DNA of 20,699 nt, from positions 1-20,699 of the forward strand of contig BOCB01000026.1 in the NCBI GenBank assembly GCA_026002695.1. Direction: 5' to 3'. A program made the position numbers and the translations under genes. The DNA comes from Synergistales bacterium. GTDB taxonomy: Bacteria; Synergistota; Synergistia; Synergistales; Synergistaceae. Below, in pieces: positions 13,957-20,671 of the stretch; the first letter of the stretch is position 1, and each line of letters begins with the position of its first letter. The notes beneath the pieces are model-generated. The model saw only the letters and a program-made list of their open reading frames with translations, had not been told where the DNA came from and made no database searches.

Positions 13957-14786
13957 GCTCTTCTCGCTCCCCACGCCGCGCGCACTACCGCGCCCGGTAT
14001 GTCAACGCCCGTCGGCTCGATTGAATTACGGAACTCTCCGCCGTCGTTCACCTCGTTTACGAGCCACTTGCCTTCCGAGCGGAACAAATCCACCGCCAAA
14101 AACTCCCCGCCTATCGCCCTGTGTACCCCGCGCAAAAGCTCGCCGACCTCGCCGTCGATCTCGAATTTCGACGCCTTGCCGCCGCGCGCCGTGTTCGTTA
14201 TCCAGTGATCGCTCACACGGTTTATCGCGCCTATCGGCTCGCCGTTCACGACGAACGCCCGCACGTCAAAACCGTTTTTCTCAATATACTCCTGCACGTA
14301 AAAAATATTGTGCGCCGACCCAAGCGCGGCCTTGTGTTCCAATACGGCCTCCGCCGCCTCCTCGTCGTTCGCTTTCGCCAAAAGACGCCCCCAGCTCCCC
14401 AGCACCGGCTTGTAAACGACCGGAAAACCAAGCTCGCGCGACGCCTCAAGCGCCGCCTCCGGGGTAAACGCAACGCGAAAGTCCGGCTGAGGCAATCCGG
14501 CTTCCTTGAGCGCGAGAGTCGTCGAGAGCTTATTCCCGCACAGAGCCATCACCCGCGAGCTGTTCACCGCACGGACGCCGTAGCTCTCCAGCACGGCCGC
14601 TACCGACTCGTTCTGGTTGTGCGACACGCACCGCGCCAAGACTACGTCCTCCGGCGAACAAAACGCCTCGCCGCCGTAAAATACATCGGAGACGCTGCGC
14701 AGCTCGAACGGTATGTTTTCCCGTTTCGCCGCCTCGCCCAAGAGCTTCTCCTCGACGCGCAGCCTCGTGAACAGTATCTTCAGCAT
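13953..14786 (-). CDS. lysX: LysW-aminoadipate/glutamate ligase (ATP-grasp, LysX/ArgX family)
   Basis: A 277-residue RimK-like ATP-grasp ligase. FPVVYKPVLGSWGRLL and FYVQEYIEKNGFDVRAFVV are the ATP-binding segments. NTARGGKASKFEI and GEFLAVDLF…WLVNEVNDGGEFRNS are the Mg-binding end, with a closing PTGVDIPG typical of LysX/ArgX. It joins the alpha-amino group of aminoadipate or glutamate to the C-terminal Glu of LysW, starting the carrier-bound pathway. I cannot tell LysX from ArgX specificity with confidence. It starts 7 bases after lysW and shares its stop with the leader ORF. Confidence 0.92.
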   Translation of the reverse strand: MLKILFTRLRVEEKLLGEAAKRENIPFELRSVSDVFYGGEAFCSPEDVVLARCVSHNQNESVAAVLESYGVRAVNSSRVMALCGNKLSTTLALKEAGLPQPDFRVAFTPEAALEASRELGFPVVYKPVLGSWGRLLAKANDEEAAEAVLEHKAALGSAHNIFYVQEYIEKNGFDVRAFVVNGEPIGAINRVSDHWITNTARGGKASKFEIDGEVGELLRGVHRAIGGEFLAVDLFRSEGKWLVNEVNDGGEFRNSIEPTGVDIPGAVVRAAWGARRA

Positions 14787-14793
14787 CGCCCGG

Positions 14794-14964
14794 TTACTCT
14801 CCCCAGTCCTCCTGCACCTGCGGCGCTTCCTCGACCGTAAGCGGATCGAGGCTCACGACCTCAAGCTCGGTGCCGCAGTCCCCGCACACCAAAAGCTCCC
14901 CCTCCATACACCCGTCAGGCAGTTTCACAGCCGCCTCGCATACCACACACATAGCTTCAGACAT
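14794..14964 (-). CDS. lysW: LysW amino-group carrier protein
   Basis: A 56-residue acidic protein. A zinc ribbon is formed by Cys6, Cys9, Cys27 and Cys30. The C-terminus is EDWGE, the hallmark through whose terminal Glu the substrate is attached. The acidic surface (about 13 Asp/Glu) is the docking face for LysX, LysZ, LysY, LysJ and LysK. A perfect AGGAGG (14978-14973) precedes ATG 14964. First gene of the operon. Confidence 0.95.
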   Translation of the reverse strand: MSEAMCVVCEAAVKLPDGCMEGELLVCGDCGTELEVVSLDPLTVEEAPQVQEDWGE

Positions 14965-15021
14965 ATAAAAAACCTCCTGATATATATATAGTAGCTTCGA
15001 TAATACCTTACATCACGATTA

Positions 15022-15040
15022 GCAATAATGCCATTGTTGC
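15022..15040. promoter_or_regulatory. Operator-like dyad over the lysW -10
   Basis: GCAATAATG-C-CATTGTTGC, a 19-bp palindrome with one mismatch, covers the -10 and part of the spacer of the lysW promoter. Its position would suit a repressor. No regulator is identified here. Confidence 0.4.
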
Positions 15041-15053
15041 GCGAATATGTCAA
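15025..15053 (-). promoter_or_regulatory. lysW operon promoter
   Basis: On the - strand: TTGACA (15053-15048), 17-bp spacer, CATTAT (15030-15025), giving a start near 15018 and a leader of about 54 bases to lysW. A second possible -10, TGC-TATAAT at 15098-15093, lies upstream with a weak -35 (TTTGTC). Confidence 0.65.
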
Positions 15054-15129
15054 GTTAATTGACGAAGAAGCGGCCTCTATGCGATTATATTTATTATAGC
15101 ATACGACACCGCCCGACAAAGGCCGATAG

Positions 15130-15196
15130 CGCGCCTCTGCCGGGCGAGGCAGGGTTCCGATGTATTTTGTGAACGGGCGAACACAGTTCGCCCCTA
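15130..15196. repeat. REP-like element with perfect GGGCGAAC hairpin
   Basis: GGGCGAAC (15175-15182) pairs with GTTCGCCC (15186-15193) around ACA, next to CCTACGG. The rest resembles the 9443-9510 element (CTGCCGG, GCCTC segments). It lies just downstream of the - strand secreted-protein gene and may serve as its 3' end structure, although there is no T-run. Confidence 0.6.
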
Positions 15197-15200
15197 CGGT

Positions 15201-15995
15201 TTACCAGCCTTCCGGCATTTTGACGCCGCCGGTAAAGTTCAGCGTGTATGTTTTACCTGCTTCCAAAACACGCCCCACGATACTCTCCCCGGAATCGTCC
15301 TTCCATTGAGTAAAGAACTGAGTCAAAAACGGTTCTTTCCCCGATTCCGCCAACTCATAAAATTTCTTTACAACATCAGGCTTGAAGCTGATCTCATCCC
15401 TCGTCGTAAATGTGATTGAGTTCCCCTCGACCTTCACCGCATTGTGGTCATCAGCTCCATAGCATATGAAATCCCGAATGGCCTTGGGGCCGGTCAGCCA
15501 ATAACAGTAGATCCGCCACTTGGGCTTGGCGTATACATTCGCCCCGCTCTTTATAAACAGCCAGTTTTTTGACTCACCGGCATGCGACATTTTCACCCAA
15601 GGCGTAAATATCGCGTCTTTGTACTCATTAAAGGAGATTTCTGCGGGAACGCAGGCGACTAACGCGCTTTCCCCTGCGTTGAATTTCCGCCTGATTCGCG
15701 CGAATTGTTTCTTGAAGTCTTCGTAGTTAAAATCCCCCTGCGGCCTATTCAAAACCGAGAGCTCCATAACGTAAAGGTTGAAGTCGCTCTTCTCCAAAGA
15801 AACTCCCGGCGTTTCCCACTCGCCGGTGAATTTGACCTCCCAGCAATAGTCGCCGTATGACCTAACCTTCGCCGCGACGGAAAACAAATCCGCCACGCGC
15901 TTATCATCCAACTCATTTGCCGCCGCGGAACGCGCCCCAATCCCGAAACCCGCCAAAATCCCAAACATCAGCACAGCAAACAATACCTTTTTCAC
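15201..15995 (-). CDS. Secreted protein of unknown function
   Basis: 264 residues. It starts with a classic signal peptide: MKK, then a hydrophobic core (VLFAVLMFGILAGFGIGA), with cleavage likely after the ANA/AAA region near residue 27. The mature part is mixed alpha/beta and aromatic-rich (YCWEVKFTGEW, WRIYCYWLTGPKAI). It contains scattered Cys and a C-terminal strand region ending KTYTLNFTGGVKMPEGW. I recognise no family, and there is no sorting tail. The start is GTG 15995 with AAAGGAGAGGG upstream. It follows the PEBP gene by 48 bp and is probably cotranscribed, so a periplasmic role is likely. Confidence 0.75.
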   Translation of the reverse strand: MKKVLFAVLMFGILAGFGIGARSAAANELDDKRVADLFSVAAKVRSYGDYCWEVKFTGEWETPGVSLEKSDFNLYVMELSVLNRPQGDFNYEDFKKQFARIRRKFNAGESALVACVPAEISFNEYKDAIFTPWVKMSHAGESKNWLFIKSGANVYAKPKWRIYCYWLTGPKAIRDFICYGADDHNAVKVEGNSITFTTRDEISFKPDVVKKFYELAESGKEPFLTQFFTQWKDDSGESIVGRVLEAGKTYTLNFTGGVKMPEGW

Positions 15996-16043
15996 TTTGC
16001 AACCCTCTCCTTTGATAAGTATTTTTGTTCCTGTTTCGCGCCG

Positions 16044-16619
16044 TTATTGGTAACTTCCCTTAACCTCGGCCTTAGCGAGTATATGCCCGTCGATTGCGTC
16101 GGCAAACTGTTTTTTTGAAAAACCGTTCGACAGATTTACCTCCGCGTCCAGCGCGTAAACCGTAATGACATAGGTATGCCGTCCATTAGGCGGCGTGGGG
16201 CCGCCGTAGCCGATGGCGCCGAAATCGTTTTTACCCTGCGCCATGTCCTTTGCCATGTCGATGGCGGCATTTTCAGGCAAGTCCTCCGAATGGATGTTGA
16301 CGGCCAGCCAATGCGTCCACAAGGGATTAGAATCAGGGTCAGTCATCAAGATAGCGTAGCATACCGTTTTGTCCGGCGCGTCTTTGATCGTTATGGGCAG
16401 CGACAACGCTGGTACGCCGCCCCTTTGTTGTCTGCCGCGCTTGCCGTATTCGCTGCCGATCACGCCGTCCGAAATACCGCCGCTGCTCACGCTCATTTTG
16501 GGTTTACGAAGAAGCTCCAACATGGAATCGGAATCCGACTCCGAAGCCGCGAAAGCCGCCGAAGCGCAAAAAAATACCGCGGCAACCAATAAAAGCGTAC
16601 AAACTGTTTTTTTCAACAT
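16044..16619 (-). CDS. Secreted YbhB/YbcL-type phosphatidylethanolamine-binding (PEBP) protein
   Basis: 191 residues. The signal peptide has a hydrophobic core at about 7-22 and an AFA-A cleavage site. The mature domain carries the PEBP ligand-pocket motifs: ILMTDPDSNPLWTHWLAVNI (D-P-D and H-W), then YGGPTPPNGRHTYVITVYAL, the conserved G-P-x-P-P-x-G-x-H-x-Y. It ends in a C-terminal helix (FADAIDGHILAKAEVKGSY). The exact biochemical role of bacterial YbhB/YbcL proteins is unclear. GGGAGATGCC lies upstream of ATG 16619. The first segment after the signal (SESDSDSMLELLRKPK) is a short linker not usual in E. coli YbhB. Confidence 0.9.
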   Translation of the reverse strand: MLKKTVCTLLLVAAVFFCASAAFAASESDSDSMLELLRKPKMSVSSGGISDGVIGSEYGKRGRQQRGGVPALSLPITIKDAPDKTVCYAILMTDPDSNPLWTHWLAVNIHSEDLPENAAIDMAKDMAQGKNDFGAIGYGGPTPPNGRHTYVITVYALDAEVNLSNGFSKKQFADAIDGHILAKAEVKGSYQ

Positions 16620-16653
16620 TTATAAGGCATCTCCCTACCGATAAGCTCACTCA

Positions 16654-16681
16654 GCCCGCGCTTTCTTAGCGCAAGGCGCGC
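16654..16681 (-). pseudogene. Possible relic of a Synergist-CTERM basic tail
   Basis: Read on the - strand, GCG CTA AGA AAG CGC GGG resembles the end of the 16784-17764 gene (CTG AGA AAG CGC GGG, LRKRG). It is short, and the stop has been lost. Suggestive only. Confidence 0.3.
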
Positions 16682-16717
16682 AAAAAACCAACATCTTCTT
16701 TCAAACAGACGCGCTTC

Positions 16718-16764
16718 AAAAACGCCGCCGTGAGTCAATATATCTCCGACTCCCGGCGGCGTTT
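16718..16764 (-). terminator. Terminator after the Synergist-CTERM gene
   Basis: AAACGCCGCC / GGCGGCGTTT form a 10-bp perfect stem, with inner GAGTC/GACTC pairs. On the - strand it is followed by a short T-run (five Ts including the stem end). It lies 20 bp past the stop at 16784. Confidence 0.75.
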
Positions 16765-16783
16765 CCGTGAAACCTGTTCGATC

Positions 16784-17764
16784 TTACCCGCGCTTTCTCA
16801 GCCGCGCGAGGAACAGACCGGCAAGCGGCAGGGCAAAGAGCACGGTTCCGACGCTGCAACCGCCGCCGGAACCGCTATTCCCCCCTGTTCCGGGTTCAGT
16901 TTCAATGGCATAGAAACGCCACTGATAGAAGACATATGGGTTCACAATACCATCTTTGGCATTCCAATAACCTTCTCCGTATTCAAAACCTATTCTCACG
17001 AAGTCGATATCACCGGTATTTACTGACTCGTCAAAGGTAACCGTACCTTCGAGTGTACCGCCTGCCTCAGGCCGTACACGTGGAGTAACTTCATACTTCC
17101 TCCCTGATTTATCGACGATCCTGATGCGATACATTAATGAAATATCGCTCCCGGCGGCTCTTTTCAAAGCGACAGATGGATTGCCGGGGTCAACGAAGCG
17201 CCATTTTACGCCGGTGGTCTTTGTTCCGTTGGTTATCAGCTCAAGGTACGGCACGCATTTCCCGCTCAACTGCTGCGCCGTCGTGCTGATTTTCGAAAAA
17301 GCCACCGTCTCATTTACAGCGCCAAGAGAGACGGTAATATTTTGCTCTGAAAATCCGGTTTCAGCGCCGGATGTAAAGTAAGCGTAGGAATTACCTGCGC
17401 CGTCAATTTTGGCAGGATAGTAGTAATCCCCATCCCAAACAAATTTAAACTTGCGCTCACCCGTAATCTGTTCGGAATCAGAACCATCTTCATACTGAAC
17501 GGTTACAGCCGCCGAGGTGTTGACGGTAATCGTTCCGCCTAAATTTTCTTCTCCGGCCTTACTAATATACGACTCAAGATAAATCCAATCGTATGCGGGA
17601 GAGCTTGCGCCCTTGGCTGTCGGGTTATAGTCGGATTTTCCATTCACGAGATACGCCCTCGTATAATGACCGAGTTCCAAATCCAGAGCCCACGCCGAGC
17701 TCACGGTCAGCATCACCGTGAATACGGAGAACACCAATAAACTCACAAATTTACGCGATTTCAT
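16784..17764 (-). CDS. Exported Synergist-CTERM protein of unknown function
   Basis: 326 residues from the preferred ATG 17764, which has AGGGAGG about nine bases upstream and opens a signal peptide (MKSRKF, hydrophobic LLVFSVFTVMLTV, SAWA cleavage). The frame extends upstream to 17812, but that part lies in the shared leader. The mature region is beta-rich with Tyr/Thr-rich strands (VTVQYEDGSDSEQITGERKF, FVWDGDYYYPAKI), as in repetitive surface or adhesion-like proteins. A PGTGGNSGSGGG linker is followed by Gly-Gly-Cys, a hydrophobic helix (VGTVLFALPLAGLFLA) and RLRKRG, the Synergist-CTERM sorting signal. Expected location is the cell surface or outer envelope after processing. Function unknown. 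Confidence 0.8.
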   Translation of the reverse strand: MKSRKFVSLLVFSVFTVMLTVSSAWALDLELGHYTRAYLVNGKSDYNPTAKGASSPAYDWIYLESYISKAGEENLGGTITVNTSAAVTVQYEDGSDSEQITGERKFKFVWDGDYYYPAKIDGAGNSYAYFTSGAETGFSEQNITVSLGAVNETVAFSKISTTAQQLSGKCVPYLELITNGTKTTGVKWRFVDPGNPSVALKRAAGSDISLMYRIRIVDKSGRKYEVTPRVRPEAGGTLEGTVTFDESVNTGDIDFVRIGFEYGEGYWNAKDGIVNPYVFYQWRFYAIETEPGTGGNSGSGGGCSVGTVLFALPLAGLFLARLRKRG

Positions 17765-17780
17765 CTCAAAATTCCTCCCT

Positions 17781-17908
17781 CTTGATATGAAAGCTGTTCT
17801 ACGAACAGCCATCCATCCCGCTGATTACATTTTCAGCGGCAACCATTGAGCGCGCGATATAAAAGCCCCCCTTGTTAAAGGCAAGGCGCACGAAACCACC
17901 CCCTCTCC
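17781..17908 (-). repeat. Shared leader repeat, copy upstream of the 16784-17764 gene
   Basis: About 128 bp, matching 20421-20550 with a handful of changes. On the - strand it carries a G-rich block, TTGCCT-(17)-TATATC as a possible promoter, a hairpin CCGCTGA/TCAGCGG, and a second hairpin GCTGTTC/GAACAGC. It ends a few bases before the ribosome site. It can be read as an ORF tail (GGFYIARSMVAAENVISG), but I treat it as a noncoding leader. Confidence 0.85.
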
Positions 17909-18032
17909 ACCACCCCACCTCCTTCGCGCAAAATTGAAGACATTGAACACAAACTACACAACTTCCTGCATGCCCGTCCTTTGAAAGCACCGCCGGAAAT
18001 CTGTGTTTCCTGATTCCCGGCAGAATTGCAGT

Positions 18033-18090
18033 CCTCAATGAAACCTCTTCGGTTTTACCCGCGCTTTCTCAACCGCGCGAGGGGCAGACG
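18033..18090 (-). pseudogene. Relic of a Synergist-CTERM gene 3' end
   Basis: On the - strand the frame reads RLPLARLRKRG-stop (18090-18055), matching the last codons of the 16784-17764 gene (LARLRKRG-stop). About 20 bases beyond the stop also match (CGAA-AGGTTTCA). It is a fragment of another member of the family, left after deletion or recombination. Confidence 0.65.
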
Positions 18091-18109
18091 CAAACTCACG
18101 TTTGCCCCT
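18080..18109. other. Cruciform-like hairpin after the vWA-hydrolase gene
   Basis: AGGGGCA (18080-18086) pairs with TGCCCCT (18103-18109), or alternatively GCAAAC (18090-18095) pairs with GTTTGC (18100-18105). The two foldings are mutually exclusive. It resembles the REP-like elements elsewhere in the window. No T-run. Confidence 0.45.
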
Positions 18110-18120
18110 AAACTCAAAGT

Positions 18121-20379
18121 CTACCGCCTACTACCCTTCCTCAACAAAGCCGCCGCGATGAGGGCAAAAGCACCGAAGCCAAGGCCGAACGAGGAGCATC
18201 CACCTGCGCTGTTACCATTGCTACTATCCCCAACGTCGGTTATTGTCTCATTAGGCTTTGCCTCCAACTCTCTGTCTGTTTTTCCGTCTCCATTTTCGTC
18301 AATATAAAGAATGGTAGACGCGTCATGCCCTGCGCTGGTCGTAATTATGGTCTTATTTGTAATCGGTACGCCAATAAAGTTTCTCTCGTCTTGAAGATTA
18401 TCATCTTCATCAAAGAAATAGATGGAATAATCCATAGTTCCGGTGCCCGTACCTTCCATCGCAACCGGGAACGCACCGTCATCAAGGCAGAACATCTTGA
18501 TATCACTATTCTCACCGATAATATCCATGCGACCGAAGGGGGCTGACTCACGGAAGGAGTCATTTTTTGAGGACAGGCTAACGTCATTATAAGCGATTGT
18601 GACATCAACCGGGCAAGCGACTCGTATGGTGGTATACGGCTTTTTGCTGTACTCGTCCGATTTTACATCAGAAATACCCTGCCTTAACGTACCAACAAGC
18701 CAATTCAAAGCTCCTTCGTTTGAAATAATACCGGTGTGGTCGTCATTGAAGCGGCTCCACCTCCATGAAGGCAGCTCTTCAACACGCCCCATAATAGAAG
18801 CGGAAAGATAGGGCACAGTTCCATCACCATTATTGTACAAAATCCTCAGCGGATTTAAACTTGAGTCGACAAGTATAGTGCCGATCGTACTCTCGCCTGT
18901 GGGTAGAATAAAATAAGCTTTGTCGTAGTTCAACAGAAGGTTATAACCACCGCTTCGGAGATTCTCGTGAAAAACTTTAGCGCTGTTGACATTGCCTTGA
19001 GGGAAAATCTTTTCGAGTACACTATCATCATTAGCAGAGATCGGTTCATATGGTGATGGCCCATATGAGGTTGGATAGCGTAGCATGTCCCATTTACGCA
19101 TCGGTCTATCGGTGTAATAATTCACAGTCGGTGCCAACTCAGCCATAGCCGGAAACGACTTTTTAATTTCCGGACTTATCTTGCTGAGCAAAGTAAACCA
19201 GGTATCAGCGATGAGATTACCCATCATCTCCGTATAGCTGATGGCCCTCGTAATTGCCACAGGAGACCCTTCGTAAGGAGTGGCAAGAGTTATAATTTTA
19301 TTTATTTTGGACTCATTAGTCCTGAAATATTCCGATGCCACTAATCCACCCATGCTGTGCGCGACAATATCGATTTTATTGAATGATTTCTCATTAATGA
19401 ACGTCTCCAAACTTTTCGCGTTGTCCATGCAACTCAAGCGCCAGTCGTAGGAGAAGAAATACAACGGTCTTTCTGGAAACTCTTCGCGAAGAGTGTCCAT
19501 GATTTTTCTGGCCGGAGAGACCTTTGCATTAGGAACCGGAAAAAGCTCTGTGCCATAGGTTCTCAAGTAAAAGGAAACGGTCTGTTGATCTACAGGATAC
19601 TCCACGTACAAATGCGGAGCATCCGGAGCAAGAGACAAATGGCTCTTAGTGAAGATGACCGGACCTACTGGTAACCAAGCTCTAAACGAGCAAGCCTTAT
19701 CAGTAAAAAGCTCCGAACCCATGATTCCTGGTATAAAAATAATTGGGTTCTTATTAATGATGTCATCACCTATATTGTTGAACGCAAAATCGAGTTCATT
19801 GCCGTTCGTAACTTCATAGAATCCCGCGTTTTGCAATCCCCTCAAAAATTCTTCCGCTTGCGTTTTCGATGTTCCGCTGATACTGTGGAAAAATCCAAGA
19901 GAATACACTTTGTAATATGGCCACAATGCTTGCGCAGCATTGGTTGCGGGAATTGTGTTGCCAGGCTGACCGTCCGACATGACGATTATATTCTTATTAA
20001 CAGGCATGCCTGCTTCTGCAAAAAGATGTTCGACTTTGTTCAGTCCCTGTGTTGGGTCACTCTCATAGCCGTTCATTGTATCTATGGCCTGATACAAATC
20101 CGCAGGAACATTCGTAAAGTCACTGAATACGTTCCCTTCAAGGGTTATTATCGCGATGTAATTATTGCCTTGGGCGCTCAATACCTGACCGCAAAAGGTT
20201 TTGGCAGCCTTCCGCAATTCCACTAACGGATTACCGCTCATACTACCTGACAGATCAAGAACAAGAGCTGTATAACGCGTCGCGACTTGAGATTCCGCAG
20301 CCTCTACCGCATTATACGAAAAACACGTCAGACATAAAGACACCAAAAACAATCCAAAAATCAAACATTTCTTACTCAC
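18121..20379 (-). CDS. vWA domain - LCAT-type alpha/beta hydrolase fusion with Synergist-CTERM tail
   Basis: 752 residues. A signal peptide (about 1-27, CLIFGLFLVSLCLTCFS) leads into a von Willebrand A domain (about 33-205) with MIDAS DLSGSMSG (Asp42, Ser44, Ser46), a MIDAS Thr near 79 and MSDGQPG (Asp136). Then comes an alpha/beta hydrolase (about 211-570) of LCAT/phospholipid-acyltransferase type: IIFIPGIMGSELF, SYDWRL, VAHSMGGLV with nucleophile Ser342, ITLATPYEGSP, NNGDGTVPYLS with Asp519, and DDHTGI with His548. A beta-rich C-terminal region includes a calcium-loop-like DENGDGKTD. The end is GGCSSFGLGF, hydrophobic helix, RKGSRR, a Synergist-CTERM sorting signal. I infer a surface-anchored lipase, acyltransferase or esterase with a metal-dependent adhesion domain. 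Domain calls confident, substrate unknown. Confidence 0.88.
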   Translation of the reverse strand: MSKKCLIFGLFLVSLCLTCFSYNAVEAAESQVATRYTALVLDLSGSMSGNPLVELRKAAKTFCGQVLSAQGNNYIAIITLEGNVFSDFTNVPADLYQAIDTMNGYESDPTQGLNKVEHLFAEAGMPVNKNIIVMSDGQPGNTIPATNAAQALWPYYKVYSLGFFHSISGTSKTQAEEFLRGLQNAGFYEVTNGNELDFAFNNIGDDIINKNPIIFIPGIMGSELFTDKACSFRAWLPVGPVIFTKSHLSLAPDAPHLYVEYPVDQQTVSFYLRTYGTELFPVPNAKVSPARKIMDTLREEFPERPLYFFSYDWRLSCMDNAKSLETFINEKSFNKIDIVAHSMGGLVASEYFRTNESKINKIITLATPYEGSPVAITRAISYTEMMGNLIADTWFTLLSKISPEIKKSFPAMAELAPTVNYYTDRPMRKWDMLRYPTSYGPSPYEPISANDDSVLEKIFPQGNVNSAKVFHENLRSGGYNLLLNYDKAYFILPTGESTIGTILVDSSLNPLRILYNNGDGTVPYLSASIMGRVEELPSWRWSRFNDDHTGIISNEGALNWLVGTLRQGISDVKSDEYSKKPYTTIRVACPVDVTIAYNDVSLSSKNDSFRESAPFGRMDIIGENSDIKMFCLDDGAFPVAMEGTGTGTMDYSIYFFDEDDNLQDERNFIGVPITNKTIITTSAGHDASTILYIDENGDGKTDRELEAKPNETITDVGDSSNGNSAGGCSSFGLGFGAFALIAAALLRKGSRR
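20198..20229. repeat. Segment present again in inverted form at the window end
   Basis: These 32 bases inside the vWA domain (coding PLVELRKAAK) are exactly reverse-complementary to 20668-20699. Confidence 0.9.
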
Positions 20380-20420
20380 CGTAAAAACCTCCCTCTATTT
20401 TTGAAGCACTGAATGAAAAT

Positions 20421-20550
20421 CTTGATATAAAAGCTGTTCGTAGAACAGCCATCCATCCCGCTGATTACATTTTCAGCGGCAACCATTGAGCGCGCGATAT
20501 AAAAGCCTCCCCCTTGTTAAAGGCAAGCCGCACGAAACCACCTCCTCTCC
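20421..20550 (-). repeat. Shared leader repeat, copy upstream of the vWA-hydrolase gene
   Basis: About 130 bp, near-identical to 17781-17908. The three-base loop of the GCTGTTC hairpin is inverted relative to the other copy, and the G block is two bases longer. It ends about 40 bp before the ATG at 20379. An extra hairpin CCTCTC-GAAG-GAGAGG adjoins its far side (20547-20560). Confidence 0.85.
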
Positions 20551-20618
20551 TTCGAGAGGAACGCGCGGAACATTTTCGATTGTGAAAAATTGGGATTGTT
20601 AAATCAGGACAGTATTCA

Positions 20619-20671
20619 GCCGTGAAGCCGTGAAGCCGTGAAGCCGTGAAGCCGTGAAGCCGTGAAGCCGT
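20619..20671. repeat. Octamer tandem array (GCCGTGAA)6.6
   Basis: Six full units plus a partial one. The unit length is not a multiple of three, so any ORF through it would shift frame with copy number. On the + strand all frames hit TGA within the array. On the - strand it is open, but I see no gene. Confidence 0.92.

Larger units (their letters stand above)
17909..18120 (-). other. Spacer between the two Synergist-CTERM genes
   Basis: No intact gene. Besides the tail relic (18033-18090) and a hairpin (18080-18109), bases 17912-18032 show nothing I can assign. The - strand is purine-rich near 17912-17940 (GGAGGTGGGGTGGTGGAGAG). Confidence 0.4.

Noticed and set aside
13742..14840. Long + strand ORFs opposite lysX
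   Set aside because: Low-complexity Arg/Pro/Ser translations, antisense shadows of the clear LysX frame.
17799..18038. 79-codon - strand ORF covering the leader repeat
   Set aside because: It spans a repeat shared by two genes, a tail relic and a structured leader. The frame is not preserved between copies because of a 2-base length difference in the G block.
20619..20671. CRISPR array
   Set aside because: The unit is only 8 bp with no spacers, so it is a simple tandem repeat.
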